Source: Aquila chrysaetos chrysaetos (Eukaryota > Chordata > Aves > Accipitriformes > Accipitridae). From it: a stretch of 64,000 nt of DNA. Position numbers and translations under genes: made by a program. The stretch covers positions 8,766,743 to 8,830,742 of the forward strand of contig NC_044027.1 of NCBI RefSeq assembly GCF_900496995.4, in the 5' to 3' direction. The notes beneath the pieces are model-generated. The model was not told the origin of the DNA and did not search any database. It worked only from the letters and a program-made list of their open reading frames with translations. Of the stretch, positions 31,101 through 41,510 are shown piece by piece (position 1 is the stretch's first letter; every line of letters starts with the position of its first letter).

Positions 31101-33317
31101 TCCGGAGCCCAGGACTGGTGTCAACAGTCCAATAAGGCTGTTCATGACCTGAAGGTAATTCAGTGACGAACAACAAGACCAAGTGAAAATTTGGAAGTGT
31201 TTCCTAAAAGATTAGATTTTAAACTTTTTGGGACCAGTAGAGCACTGTAAACCCCCATGAATTCCCATGGACCCACAGCAAAGCCATCCAGCCCTGACAC
31301 ATCTGTGAATGTCCCATGGAAATACAGGCTGCATGGCTCTGCAGGATTTCCCCTGCCCGCAGAGCATTAACAGTTGGCAAGCAGTCTGTGACTCTTGGCT
31401 CTGAGGTGTAGCTTGACTTTTTGCCTATTGTCTGATGAAAAGACAGAGTAAGGGGGGCTTGAGCATGGTCTAGGAGACATCTTAAGCAGGTCTCAAGCTG
31501 TGGGAGCTGTTGTAGCAGAGGGCTGGTCCACTGGGGACTTTTCCCTGAGGGTGCTCCATTGCTCTGCAGGTGGGGCCAGGGCTGGTTTTCCTGATCTTTG
31601 AACATGCTTTCCTGGGCCGTGGGATCATCCTGCAGACAGTGACTCCCCTGGAGCCTCTCCTGCAGAATGTTGTTCACAAAATCTATTACCAGAAGAACAT
31701 GCCGGCTATAATCCCCAAGTTCATCCTGAGAGCAGAGTGCATACAGGTAAGGCCCCTGAAGAAGAGCAGCCAAAGTTTGTCCCCTGGAGCTTGGTGGCTA
31801 GGAGGTGTGAGAAGGAAAAGCAGTTGCCCACATGGGCTCAGATATATGTGGGAGCAAAACACTCATGGGCAAGATCCTTTCAGTGCATGGTATGATCTTT
31901 CGCTTTTAGTAGCCCAAAGAACTAAACTGGAGGTTTAGTAAAGAGGGTCCTGGCAGTGGGCCATTTGTTGAGGGTGGCAGAGAGGAGCTATCCCTCTCCT
32001 GCGGATGGGGAAATAGGGGCACAAGGATGAGGCAACCTCTCCCAAGCTGCAAGAAGTCTTTGAGGGAACTAGTAACTGCATCTGGATTTCTAGCATCCCA
32101 GGCTGGTGCTGGTCCTATCTCCTTTGGTGAGAACTGAGCCAAGAAATCCTCCTGCTGTTAAATTATGAGATTGGGCAACTCCCACCAGAGGTTTTCCAGG
32201 TCCTTACCACAGAGATTGATGGAAGTGGCGAAAGGTCCCTCTGGAGGTCTCCAGTTCAATATCCCAGTTGGGACAAGACTATTGTCAAATTCAGGTCAAT
32301 CATTGCCTTGAAGGTTTCCTCCTTTGGAGAACGCCCCCATCTCTCCAGGTCCTTGGGTGGCCCATTCCATTATTGCTCTACCCACATTGTTAATTTTTAA
32401 TTTTAATGTCCATTTTGAACTTCTCAACCTGTAATCTGTGGTTGTTACTCCTTGTTATACCAGCTGGCACTACCAACAGAAAGCTGATTCCATCACCCCT
32501 GTAACTCCCTTCAAGCAGTCACAAGAGTTCATCTCATTCCCTTCTGTCAGGGGTTAAAGTTTGGAAACTGTTTGGTCTGACCAGAGAGAGTTTCACTGGC
32601 ACTACAGCACAAATTGCCAGAAGATTATTTTCAGATGCCAAAAACCTACCCCAAATCAAACTTGGCTGTGCTAGCTCCTACTGTATAAAAGGTGGCTTAA
32701 TACTGTGCATTCTTACTAACGTGAATGAGCAGCACTCATTTCTGCAGAGACCTCTTCACAGAGGAAAACTCCATAAATCTTACTGTGCGTGTGTGTGTGT
32801 GAGCAGAGTTTAAGATGCAGATGCTTAATTTATAAAGGCCTGGTTGGCTGGAGCTACACAAAGAATAAAAAATCTCAGGTGGAGCAGCTCCTACCTAGAC
32901 AACATCCATTTCTTTTCCAGTACCTCCTACGACACAGGCAGTCTAAGCTGAAAGCTTCTTATTCAGGATCTACGATGGGCTAAACGTCTGCTAACTGCAG
33001 ACAGAGCTGTAGCATTACAAGTTACAAATAGCACGAGCAGTCCCACGCCAGCCATTTGGGAGAAATGCTAAAAAAGAAACCTACTGTGCAGGTAGATCAC
33101 ACAAAACTCCTGGTTCAGCTTCCCCACCTGAATGAGAGCATCCTTCTCCCCCCAGTTTGAGCGCGATATAACCATCTGGAATAACAAACAGCATCTGCCC
33201 AAGCCGCTGCTGGTCAGAGAGGACTCCAGCATCCAAAAGCACCGGCGCTGGTACGCCCAGTTCTACAGCGAGAAGAGCACAAGGCTCCTGGCACAGAAGG
33301 AGGGCCTGGACTGGTGA
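18430..33317 (+). CDS. nvd: Cholesterol 7-desaturase, DAF-36/Neverland-type Rieske oxygenase (7 exons, 423 aa)
   Basis: The family converts cholesterol to 7-dehydrocholesterol on internal membranes, using a Rieske [2Fe-2S] centre and a mononuclear iron. Coding exons are 18430-18748, 24812-25000, 27557-27735, 29226-29351, 29620-29739, 31570-31746 and 33156-33317. Every junction is AG/GT and the phases join, totalling 424 codons with the stop. Residues 15-39 are a leucine-rich membrane anchor followed by Arg-rich sequence. The Rieske ligands are C127, H129, C147 and H150 (CXHX17CX2H). The catalytic iron motif is N234, D237, H240 and H245. No stop or missing ligand is seen. The family is known from insects, nematodes and non-mammalian vertebrates and reported absent from human and mouse. 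The activity here is inferred from the family. Confidence 0.92.
18880..19600 (+). repeat. Degenerate GC-rich minisatellite at the start of intron 1
   Basis: A unit of roughly 35 bases built on GGGGCACTGGGGCATCCC and AGCCAGCACCC recurs many times with heavy divergence. It is CpG-rich at the left end and increasingly decayed to the right. A run of 15 C lies at 19138-19152. The repeat keeps long reading frames open on both strands, and these are not genes. Confidence 0.75.
22144..23085 (-). mobile_element. Solo LTR, antisense, in intron 1 of the Neverland-like gene
   Basis: The element at 22149-23080 (932 bp) reads on the minus strand from TGTGACGG to GATGTGACA. It is flanked by a perfect 5-bp duplication, GGTGC, at 22144-22148 and 23081-23085. 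On that strand it has TATAAAAG (22699-22706) and AATAAA (22245-22250) in the right order for U3-R-U5. No internal retroviral genes are attached, so it is a recombination remnant. A 5-bp duplication fits several ERV classes. Confidence 0.85.
22538..22611 (+). repeat. GA/GAAA-rich low-complexity tract inside the solo LTR
   Basis: A purine-only stretch of AGGGA, GAGA and GAAA units that is probably length-variable. Confidence 0.85.
24812..25000 (+). CDS. nvd: Neverland-like exon 2 (Rieske centre)
   Basis: The acceptor is TTTCTGCAG and the donor GTAAAC. The exon begins with two bases that complete Gly107. It carries both halves of the iron-sulfur site, [13 protein letters not shown] and [11 protein letters not shown]. 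This is the most diagnostic exon of the gene. Confidence 0.95.
26300..26748 (+). mobile_element. CR1 LINE, 5'-truncated 3' end
   Basis: It reads through the typical avian CR1 3' region, including GGAACAGGCTGCCCAGGGA and GGTTGGACTTGATGATCTTA. It ends with the degenerate terminal repeat ATTCCATGATTTTATG. It lies in intron 2 of the Neverland-like gene, in the same orientation. It is not coding in this copy. Confidence 0.93.
27557..27735 (+). CDS. nvd: Neverland-like exon 3
   Basis: The acceptor is CCTCCACAG and the donor GTAGGG. It encodes the rest of Val170 through Gln229, with [17 protein letters not shown], the post-Rieske segment that is conserved in the family. It ends in phase 0. Confidence 0.92.
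29226..29351 (+). CDS. nvd: Neverland-like exon 4 (mononuclear iron site)
   Basis: A 42-codon phase-0 exon encoding residues 230-271. [13 protein letters not shown] gives the N-X2-D-X2-H-X4-H pattern of Rieske oxygenase catalytic iron. The donor is GTAAGA. Confidence 0.93.
29620..29739 (+). CDS. nvd: Neverland-like exon 5
   Basis: A 40-codon phase-0 exon (residues 272-311) between CCCTCCAG and GTATGT. It is open only in the frame that continues exon 4 and contributes to the catalytic-domain beta structure. Confidence 0.88.
31570..31746 (+). CDS. nvd: Neverland-like exon 6
   Basis: A 59-codon phase-0 exon (residues 312-370) between CTCTGCAG and GTAAGG. It encodes [10 protein letters not shown] and a [11 protein letters not shown] stretch, a core of the oxygenase domain in this family. 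Confidence 0.9.
32200..32560 (-). mobile_element. Old CR1-like fragment
   Basis: Several phrases match the antisense CR1 3' region in diverged form, including a CTCTGGAGGTCTCCAGTTCAA stretch, then GCCTTGAAGGTTTCC, then TGTGGTTGTTACTCCTTGTTA. It lies in intron 6 and has no intact end. The assignment is by eye. Confidence 0.5.
33156..33317 (+). CDS. nvd: Neverland-like exon 7 (terminal)
   Basis: Acceptor CCCCCCAG. It encodes residues 371-423 and the TGA at 33315-33317. [12 protein letters not shown] followed by [10 protein letters not shown] is the C-terminal signature seen in Neverland proteins. Confidence 0.92.
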   Translation, partial: FERDITIWNNKQHLPKPLLVREDSSIQKHRRWYAQFYSEKSTRLLAQKEGLDW

Positions 33318-34212
33318 GGACCTTGCTGCCTGCTGCAAAATGTGGCCAGAGGCTCTTGGGTGGCTCCTGCCACCCTGGCTGGTGGGCAGCAGTGCTGGGC
33401 AGGCATGATCAATATAACAAATATTGGCACTGGCACAGGGAGCAGAGCCTGAGCCCTGGCGATCCTCCCTCTTTTACCTTCTGTGTTTGGGGCATCAAAG
33501 CCCAAAGGGTGTAACATGCTTCCTCTTGTACCTGTGCTGCAACGTATGAGCTGAGCGTGAACTTCAGATTGCTAGAACTGTCTTTGAAGTGCCCTTGTCT
33601 CTTGCTGCTGCTATTGTTTTGAGTAGTTATATGAAAAGCTTTTCATGTGGTCTTTTATTGCCTGAAGTGACTTTTCTCAGTCACGCCTGCTGTTGCTTCT
33701 GCACTATCACCTTGGCTGGGGCAGGCTTCAGCTCTCCAGGGGAGCCTTGGCAGATGCCTGCATGGCATCAGGGGTGTGATTGCCAAGCCCACAGACATAT
33801 GCCGTCTTCCTTCTCTCTGGCAGCAGGCAGGGCAGCATGGGTTTTAGCTGCCCACCATGTCCTTACCATACCTGTGGGCTTCCTGGAGCCTACTGAGCTC
33901 TTGCATGAGTCAATTCCTTATGGAGCTATTGCACCTAGTTGGGAAGAAGAAGGACTATCCTGGTGACCAAATCATTTAGACTGACAACTACTCTGCAGGT
34001 CAGGGATGTGAATAAGATTCTGCTTTGGTAGTCCCTGGATTCCAGCAATACCTTGGGTACATGGTTGGCTGTAAAAATTTGTCTCATGGCAAGACCATAG
34101 GTATCACTTACTGTCACTGTGATCAGAAATGAAGCTAACACAAGGAAACCAGGCTGCAAATCTGATGAAAACCGGACTAGATTCTCCTGTCCTTTGTGCC
34201 TACATACTCTGT

Positions 34213-34218
34213 ATTAAA
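34213..34218 (+). terminator. Candidate poly(A) signal for the Neverland-like gene
   Basis: ATTAAA about 0.9 kb after the stop codon is the first common hexamer variant I notice downstream. A second ATTAAA lies near 34605. Neither is confirmed. Confidence 0.3.
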
Positions 34219-37179
34219 GGGCTAAATTCTGCCTTGCTGCATACCCTAGAGAAACCTGTAATCTCCATGGACAGAGCCTGACATGTATAGTTAGCAGGAC
34301 TCTGGCAGTTACTCTATGCCAAGAGCCAGCAAGCGCAAATACTCAAATCCAGCTTTCCAAGGAGGCTGGTAGCTGCCGTTCTCATGCGCTGTACGCTTGC
34401 CTGTGCCTTGTGAATTCTGCACTTTGCTGAGGCTTCTGGTTCCTCCTTCACCATTAACCCAGAGCAGGACTGGGAGCAGGAACACGCCATCGCAGTCCTC
34501 TGCCAGCGCAGAGTCCATTGCCCACCCTGGCAGCATCCCAGATAACCATGTGCAAGCTGTGCCTTCACCCTTCACATCTGGCTATTCCACTGTCAATATG
34601 TCACTATTAAATTTTTTTTAAAAACTGATCTCATGTTCACCATTTGTTGTTCTTCACTGTTTTGTGGGGTGTTTTTGCATGGGAGAAGTGATTCTGCAGC
34701 TCGCCCACGCTGTCCTGCTTCAGAAGCCACAGGTAATCTCCAGCAAGGAACTTAAGGAGACAGCAGGAGATTGGACAAGGAGCATTGCCCAAATCAACAG
34801 CCTGCGCCTCTCAAGGACCTGAGAGCGCTAGTATGTCTTAGTGGCCCTGACCAGCCTCACCTGGGGCATTCATCCACTCCCTGCCCATGGCCCAGGAGCC
34901 CCATTTCAGCTCAGCTCTGGACCTTCAGTCCCTGTCCTGAGCTATGCTGTAGGAAGTCTCTGGCTGTCGCAGACATACCCATGCCTGGTTGATCTGACCT
35001 CTGACCACAGACTGACTTCCCAGCTTGACCTCCACCCTGTTTCATGACCGTGGATCTGCCCACCAATTGCTGGGCTGTGTCTGACCCTGGCTACCCTTAC
35101 CAGATCCCAACCCTGAGCTACAGATTGACTTCCCAGCTTGACCTCAGACCTGCCTCATCACCACGAGCTTGCCTGATGATCTAGACTCTTGGTTGAGCCT
35201 GGCCATGAGCTCTGGTCCTGCCCTGCCCATCCTGCTCAGGGGCGGTGAGACCCCCCTCGGCTCCCAGCACCCCATTCCTTAGGGAGCAGCCGCCCTCACC
35301 ATGATGGGTGATGGAGAAGCAGCAAGAAGCAGAAATCACAACTATAGACAGGACAGAGATGTTACATTACATGATGTGGGTCAAGATGTACTGTTCACCC
35401 ACATGTTCATGGGTGTACATGGCCACCACACACAGACGCAAAAGTACTAAATTGTCTTGCAACACACCTGGGCTGTTGCTCCCCACTCCTCACTGTGTTC
35501 CCACATACAGGATCTCATGATGAACAAAACTCCAAGGAAGGCAAATTGTTGAAGATCACATTAGAGATGGTGAGTTACATTAGCTTTGCTAGATTCATCA
35601 GTCCTTCTGACGTTAGAGGAAACTATGGGTTACCTCCAGCAGAGCCTGAATTCTGAGCTACCAGTTCCTTTATCGTGAAGGCTAAAGTAGTTGTGTCCTG
35701 TTAAGGCAGAAATTAGAGAATTGGGAAGTAAAACAGGATTAGCTTAAGCCTCTTATGTTTCCATTTGCAATCTTATTTATCCTTTTAAACGTGTCTAGCA
35801 AAAAGGACAATTTAGTTCCAGGAAGACACTGGCATGCCAAGGAGCACTGTCCTCCAGTCTTCTATGCCTTTTGGCTGTACATGATCCACTTTACATATTT
35901 AGATTTTCAAACAAATCCTAACTCCTATCTGGTTAGGATGTGAGGGCACCTAATCTTATTGTTTACTGAAATCACTTTTACATCAAATCTACTGCAAAGC
36001 TACAGCCATTCATACTATTATATTCTGGTAGTTTTATTTATTATTGTGGCTTATCTTCACACTTGACCACTAGCCACAGGAGTTTATCCAATTGCCAGGC
36101 CTATCGTTATTCCACGTCTTTGGGGTTTTTTTTCCCAACTAACAAATTCACTATAAATTTCCTAATTCTCAAGCAAAGTTGGGGGTTTTTTTGCTTGCTT
36201 TTTGGGGGGATGGGTGGTGGGTGCAAGGCTAGAAACCCCCAAAAGAATCAAAACAGGTCAAAGAAAAGGATACATGAAGGATGACGGACAACGTACCTTG
36301 GATTTTCCAGCAGTAGGCCCAGTCTCCTTCTCCTTTGAGACCTGGTCTATGTACTTATTCCACTTGGGGCAATTCCCCAGTTGTTTCTGGTTCATTTGGA
36401 GGTAGGTCTTGGAGCTCCAAACAGCATCAGGAAGGCTGCATTCCTGCATGCAGAACTGCCAGTGATCCCCATTCACCAGTGCATCCTTGTGACTCTGTGA
36501 GACACTTTGATGCAGGTCAAGACTGACATAGCCTCTAAGCAAAGATTTCTGTGCCCTTTCATATTTTGGCTATCATTATAAATAGCTGTCACAGGCCTTG
36601 TCTTGTGGAATGGGCCTGCTCAGCGCCTGCTCAATGCCCAAATGCCTCTTTTCTCCTGGGGTGAAAGCAAGTTTGCAGGCAGATCTGCTGATACCAGTGA
36701 AAATCTCAGACCATGCTGGGCAGAAACATGGCACGTTTGAGTCAAGACTATCTCGCCCAGTTATCAGCTTGCACTGCTTTAGCAGCATAAAAGCCAGCTG
36801 AGCTGAACCTGTCCTGGTGGTGTGAATACAAACGGTACATTACAACACACCAAACCACCCCTCCGGCAGGCCAAGCAGGCTTGGTTCACTTTCTGCTACA
36901 TATAAATGTCTCACCGGTGAGAGGAGCAGGTTCACCGCACTGGCAACCAAGCATGAGACAGAAGATGCTCTGGAAAATGCCTTAGGCAGCTTTCGATGCA
37001 CAAGGGATGCAGGGAGAAGCCCACTGCAGAGTTTTATGGCTGATGAGGTCCATCAAAGGGACTGCTGCTGAGATTTAGGTCACTTTAATGGATGTTTTCA
37101 CTCTTCAGAACACGACACTCAGCACTGGGCGATGTCCTGTTCTTGTGCTTGAAAAATAGAAAACCTCAGACACTTTTTT
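34219..37179. other. Gap between the two convergent genes
   Basis: No gene or clear repeat is supported here. Short open frames are scattered on both strands without conserved motifs. Confidence 0.5.
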
Positions 37180-37196
37180 TTTTTCCTAAAGGTTGT

Positions 37197-37202
37197 TTTA
37201 TT
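37197..37202 (-). terminator. Candidate distal poly(A) signal of ZNF618
   Basis: AATAAA on the minus strand in a T-rich context, about 7.9 kb past the stop codon. Confidence 0.4.
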
Positions 37203-37539
37203 GTAAAACCATAAATACAACACTGACATGAAAATCCTCAAGCAACGGATGCTTTCTTACAGTTACAGTTTGTCTTCTGCCTTGGCATCAACTCTGAAAA
37301 GAATGTTGCAGAAACATGTCTCTAAGATATCTCCAAATAACTAAGCTCTGGCCTGGAGCGCTCAGCTTGTTTGGAAGCTAAGTGGAACTATTCCTCCTCT
37401 CTTGTGGAATATTTCCATTCAGACAGCAACAGACTTGTAAAAACAGCAACATTTAAACACCTTGATTTTTTTTTCTTTAATAATCCTTTTCATTTGACGT
37501 CAGTCTAAGTTTCAAACAGCACTGAATTTATTTAGCTGT

Positions 37540-37540
37540 A

Positions 37541-37571
<31 letters not shown>
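37540..37571 (+). repeat. (CAAAA)n microsatellite
   Basis: About six CAAAA units follow a short A run. Confidence 0.9.
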
Positions 37572-38569
37572 TCCTAAAAAGAAAAAAAATCAGAAGAACT
37601 TGAGGTGGCCTCAAGCGTTCATATATCACAATGAAAATCAGCAACTCAACCCCGTGCAATATTGCTCTCTATTGAGTCATTCGATCCACACCAACAATAC
37701 ATGAGACTTCAAACAGGTTTTGTTTTGTTTATTAACACAGCAAGTGTGACATTAGATAACCTTTTAAATACAGTACATGGTACAGTGCGGGGCCAGTTGC
37801 CCGCACTTTTCCCCATTATGAAGACAAAGCCAGCGGTGGCGGTTTATAAAAATATTGTGTTGCTACAAAAGTATAAATTAATGCTACCGGTATTAAGAAA
37901 TATTAAACACATAAAACTTATAAGGATTAAGAAAAATATTCATTAATACCTGTAGAAAACTCTGGCCTAAAAAAGATATTTTTTGTATATTTTTTGTATA
38001 TTTTTTTGTATTTTTTAAGATGACATGAGATTCTTGCACTCGCAGGTAGAGACACACGCAGGTGCATCTGTGGTATTGCCTAGAACATCTGCATCTACAG
38101 AAAGGAAGGAAATGCACACAAGTTACTGAGGGGAGGGAGGGTGAGGAGGGAAAGGAGAACATTAATTGTTTGCTTGATGAAACAACAAGAATTCAGCTCC
38201 CAACAGGAGGTTTCGAAAAACGAACATACGAACGAGGAACAGCTTCTCTTTTCAGACTGGCTGCAAACAAGGATTTCCTGATGGTTTGGTTTGTCGGCAT
38301 GACACTTCCTAGCTACGGCGTGGACCAGAATCCTCACGGTCTGGACGATGTGTGCTCCTCCTGGACTTACAGCCTTGGCTAGTCACCTGTCACGAATGTT
38401 TCAGTCCATCTGTTATCAGTTTTCCTTTTAAATAATTAAAAATAATAATATTATAGTCCCAATAAGTTTAAAGGGACCATGGAAAACAGCTCCTAATACT
38501 GTTGCTCCTTCCAGAATACATGCCTCCATCCTTGAGTGGAAAGGTCCTTCTCCATAGATAGCAAGGGGG

Positions 38570-38623
<54 letters not shown>

Positions 38624-38640
38624 GCTCCTCCCCCCCCCCC
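38570..38640 (+). repeat. A52 tract followed by a C11 tract
   Basis: There are 52 consecutive A at 38570-38621, eight mixed bases, and 11 C at 38630-38640. The exact length may be affected by sequencing slippage. In the ZNF618 sense the RNA would read G11 and then U52. Confidence 0.9.
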
Positions 38641-39899
38641 AGCCCGCTGGAAAAAAAAACCCCAAACCATCCTATCCACACACATTGCAGAGACCGCCCC
38701 AAGAATCCCTAGAAGTCTGAAAACAAGCAGTCAAGGCTGATGAGGCTGGAAGTGTCTTTTTAAGGAACTTTGGTTGTAAAAAGCGAGGATTTGACATGCC
38801 TGTACTCATGAACTCCACTGTAAAATATTCCTATCGTTAAGGCTGCGCTGCTCACCTGGGTATCAAGACATGCTGACCACTGTCAATGATGCTAGAACGA
38901 TGGAAAGAAAGAAAATCCTTCCAGTCAGTGGTTGATGTTGTGCATCAATGAGCCATTTACGTGACTCATTTCAGAAGCTATTCTAAAAAATTCAAACTCG
39001 GCTGCCTACAGATCATTAAACCTTAAAGGGCCTACTGGATACACCGTTGTCTAATGTGAGCGAAACTCTTCCGTCAAGTTATAAAACAAAGGACTCTAAC
39101 AGGAGTAGTAAAAAACCCAACTAACCAGTCAAACAAAAACCAACATTAAACAGAAATCCCCCAAACATTCAATGTATAAAATTAAATTTCAGGGCAATAC
39201 ACTCTCATTGGTTTACCATTTCTGGCCTAGCATAAGCAAACTGTCCCACAGTACTAATGAGGCATTCAGCTTACAGCTGTGCTTGGGTTTACCTCTCTGT
39301 ATTTTATTGTTTTGTTCAGTGACATTTCCAGAAGCCCCAGGAAGATTGATAACCCGTGGCACGGGGACAGGCCCCATGCACTGTAAAAAGGGAGTTCTTA
39401 TTGCTACAGAGCGACATCTTCAGAAATATCTGACACAGGACCTTGCGTCTCAGTCGATGCTTCTGGGCATTCCCAACAGATCCCACGGTTTCAAGATCAT
39501 GGTGTAGCACAGCAAATGCACAGCAGAAGCAGCAAAACATTTAATACTCTCCCCCACCCCGATTCTTTTCGCCTTGCCAGTATAAGGGTTGACAAGACAT
39601 TTGCTCAACTGGTGTTTTCTCCTCTGCCCCTCAGCTACCTCCCTCCTTTATGAAACCTGGTTATGTATATACTGGAGTGCTGGGAAGGGTTTGGTGCCAG
39701 TGGTGACTGGGACGCTGTGGAGGAAGATGCTCTGTGAACCCTCCTGGACCTATCGGGCAGAACTGGCATTTCCCACCTCTATACCCAGTTTCTTTTCTCT
39801 CGGCAAGGTCCAAAGCAGCCTTGTGCCTTATGGAGAGTGCTCCATGCAGCTGTACAGCCTCATTTTAAATGATACGGCTCGAAAAACATTCCCGTAACA

Positions 39900-40290
39900 G
39901 ACTCCTCCCAGATGAACAGATTTCTCCTCCCTGAAAAGGTTTCCCAGAATATGCCTTTAGAGTCTTTTTGTTCATTTCCATCCCATTGCTCCTAATTATT
40001 CCATAGGGAACAACTTGTCCCTTCCTGCATGTCCTCCCTCTGAATGCTCACAGGAGCTCCTCTCCACCTCCTTTAGCCAGAGGGATGCAATTAGAGATCC
40101 AAGTCTTTCCTCAGTACAAAGCAGCACTCCCAGCCTCTGAATAACTTTCTGGCTGCTCTTTTACTGTCTTTTGATTTATCAATAAGTTGGTGCTGTCTAG
40201 AAATGCACACAGCATTCTCCAAGTAGCACAATGCCTCAGTCACCCTGATCCTGTGCAACACTATGTCCTGGCTTGCCTACTGTGGGATCC
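39900..40290 (-). mobile_element. Old CR1-like fragment
   Basis: Diverged antisense CR1-like phrases occur, such as TTTCCTCAGTACAAAGCAGC, then TCTAGAAATGCACACAGCATTC, then AGTAGCACAATGCCTCAG. They resemble the CR1 region upstream of the 3' end. Low certainty. Confidence 0.35.
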
Positions 40291-41475
40291 AGAAAGTGGA
40301 AACGGTCCCTCAGACTGGGTAAGGCTGAGCAGACTCATCCACCAATATAAACATATGTGGTAATTTCTTCTCACACTAAACCTTCCATGTTATTGCAAGC
40401 AGTTGGAAAAAAACAAACCAACCAACCTGAGACATCTCACTGAATACTGTATTAACTCAGATACCACCATTTAGAGCTAAAGCAATTTTCAGAAGTGTCT
40501 CCCCTCTATTTTCAGTCATTCCCGAGCTTTGAGAGTTATCTGCCGCAACTTCATTTACAAAATTCACATAAGGGTCATGACTCCCTGAGCTGCTTCTGGA
40601 CGTATTCTCTGATCAGCAGGGGAGAACACCCAGCAAGCGCAGTTAAACCAGTGCAGGTGGTTCATAGGGATGCTTAAACCAATTTATCTCAAAGTTAAAC
40701 TGGTTTAACCAGCAATTAACAAACTGGATTAGACAAAACCTGAGCCCACAGTCAGCTTTCACAGAAAGTTTTCCAGATTGCACTAGTTCATATACAACCA
40801 AATCAGTTTTCTTAAAACAAACATATAGCTTTGACAAAAAGGAAAGTTTACTTCCATCTGAAACCGACCCAGGTGCAAGACACCGAGCCCATCTTGCAAG
40901 CCAGAACACAACTGTTGTCTACTGCTAGAGACATGGGGAGAAGAGACAGACACAGGAGACACATCTGGGCTCCATGTTCTCCACTGACCCTCTGGCTGCG
41001 GTGCTCACACAGAAACAACTGTTCTGAAGAACTCTGCCTTTGTATCCCACTTTCTCAGTTTTCTAGTAACAAGGATCTTCAGACAGGACTTCAGACAGTA
41101 ACACGAACTTCAAACAGTTCATCTTCTGTTGGTGCTTGCTCCCCACCTGAAGATCATAACCCTTCCCAAAGCAAACTGTGAAGTCAAAAGTCTGCAAGGT
41201 CAGGCACCGTGTTAAGCAGCAGAAACAAATGAATGCCTGGAGGACACACACACCATTTTTGTATTCCAACACATTCCTCAAGTGCGAGTAAAGGAAACAA
41301 ACAAACAGAAGGCAAATTCCCAACATGACCTACCAGAGGATGAGCCCAATTCTGAGGACTTCTCCTCCCAGCTGAATGGGAGCAGAACCTCATGACAGCT
41401 CTGGCCAAACTATTAGATCCTCTCCTCTCTGGTCTCCCACCACAGGAGGTGCTGCTCCATACCACTGAGCCAATC

Positions 41476-41510
41476 ATTGAATAGAATCATAGAATAGTTT
41501 GGGTTCGAGT
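41476..41510 (-). mobile_element. Short CR1 3'-end fragment
   Basis: ATAGAATCATAGAATAGTTT is the reverse complement of the CR1 terminal repeat and the bases before it. Only a few dozen bases are recognisable. Confidence 0.6.

Noticed and set aside
38428-38702. Minus-strand frames with long phenylalanine runs
   Set aside because: They are translations of the A52 tract, not genes.
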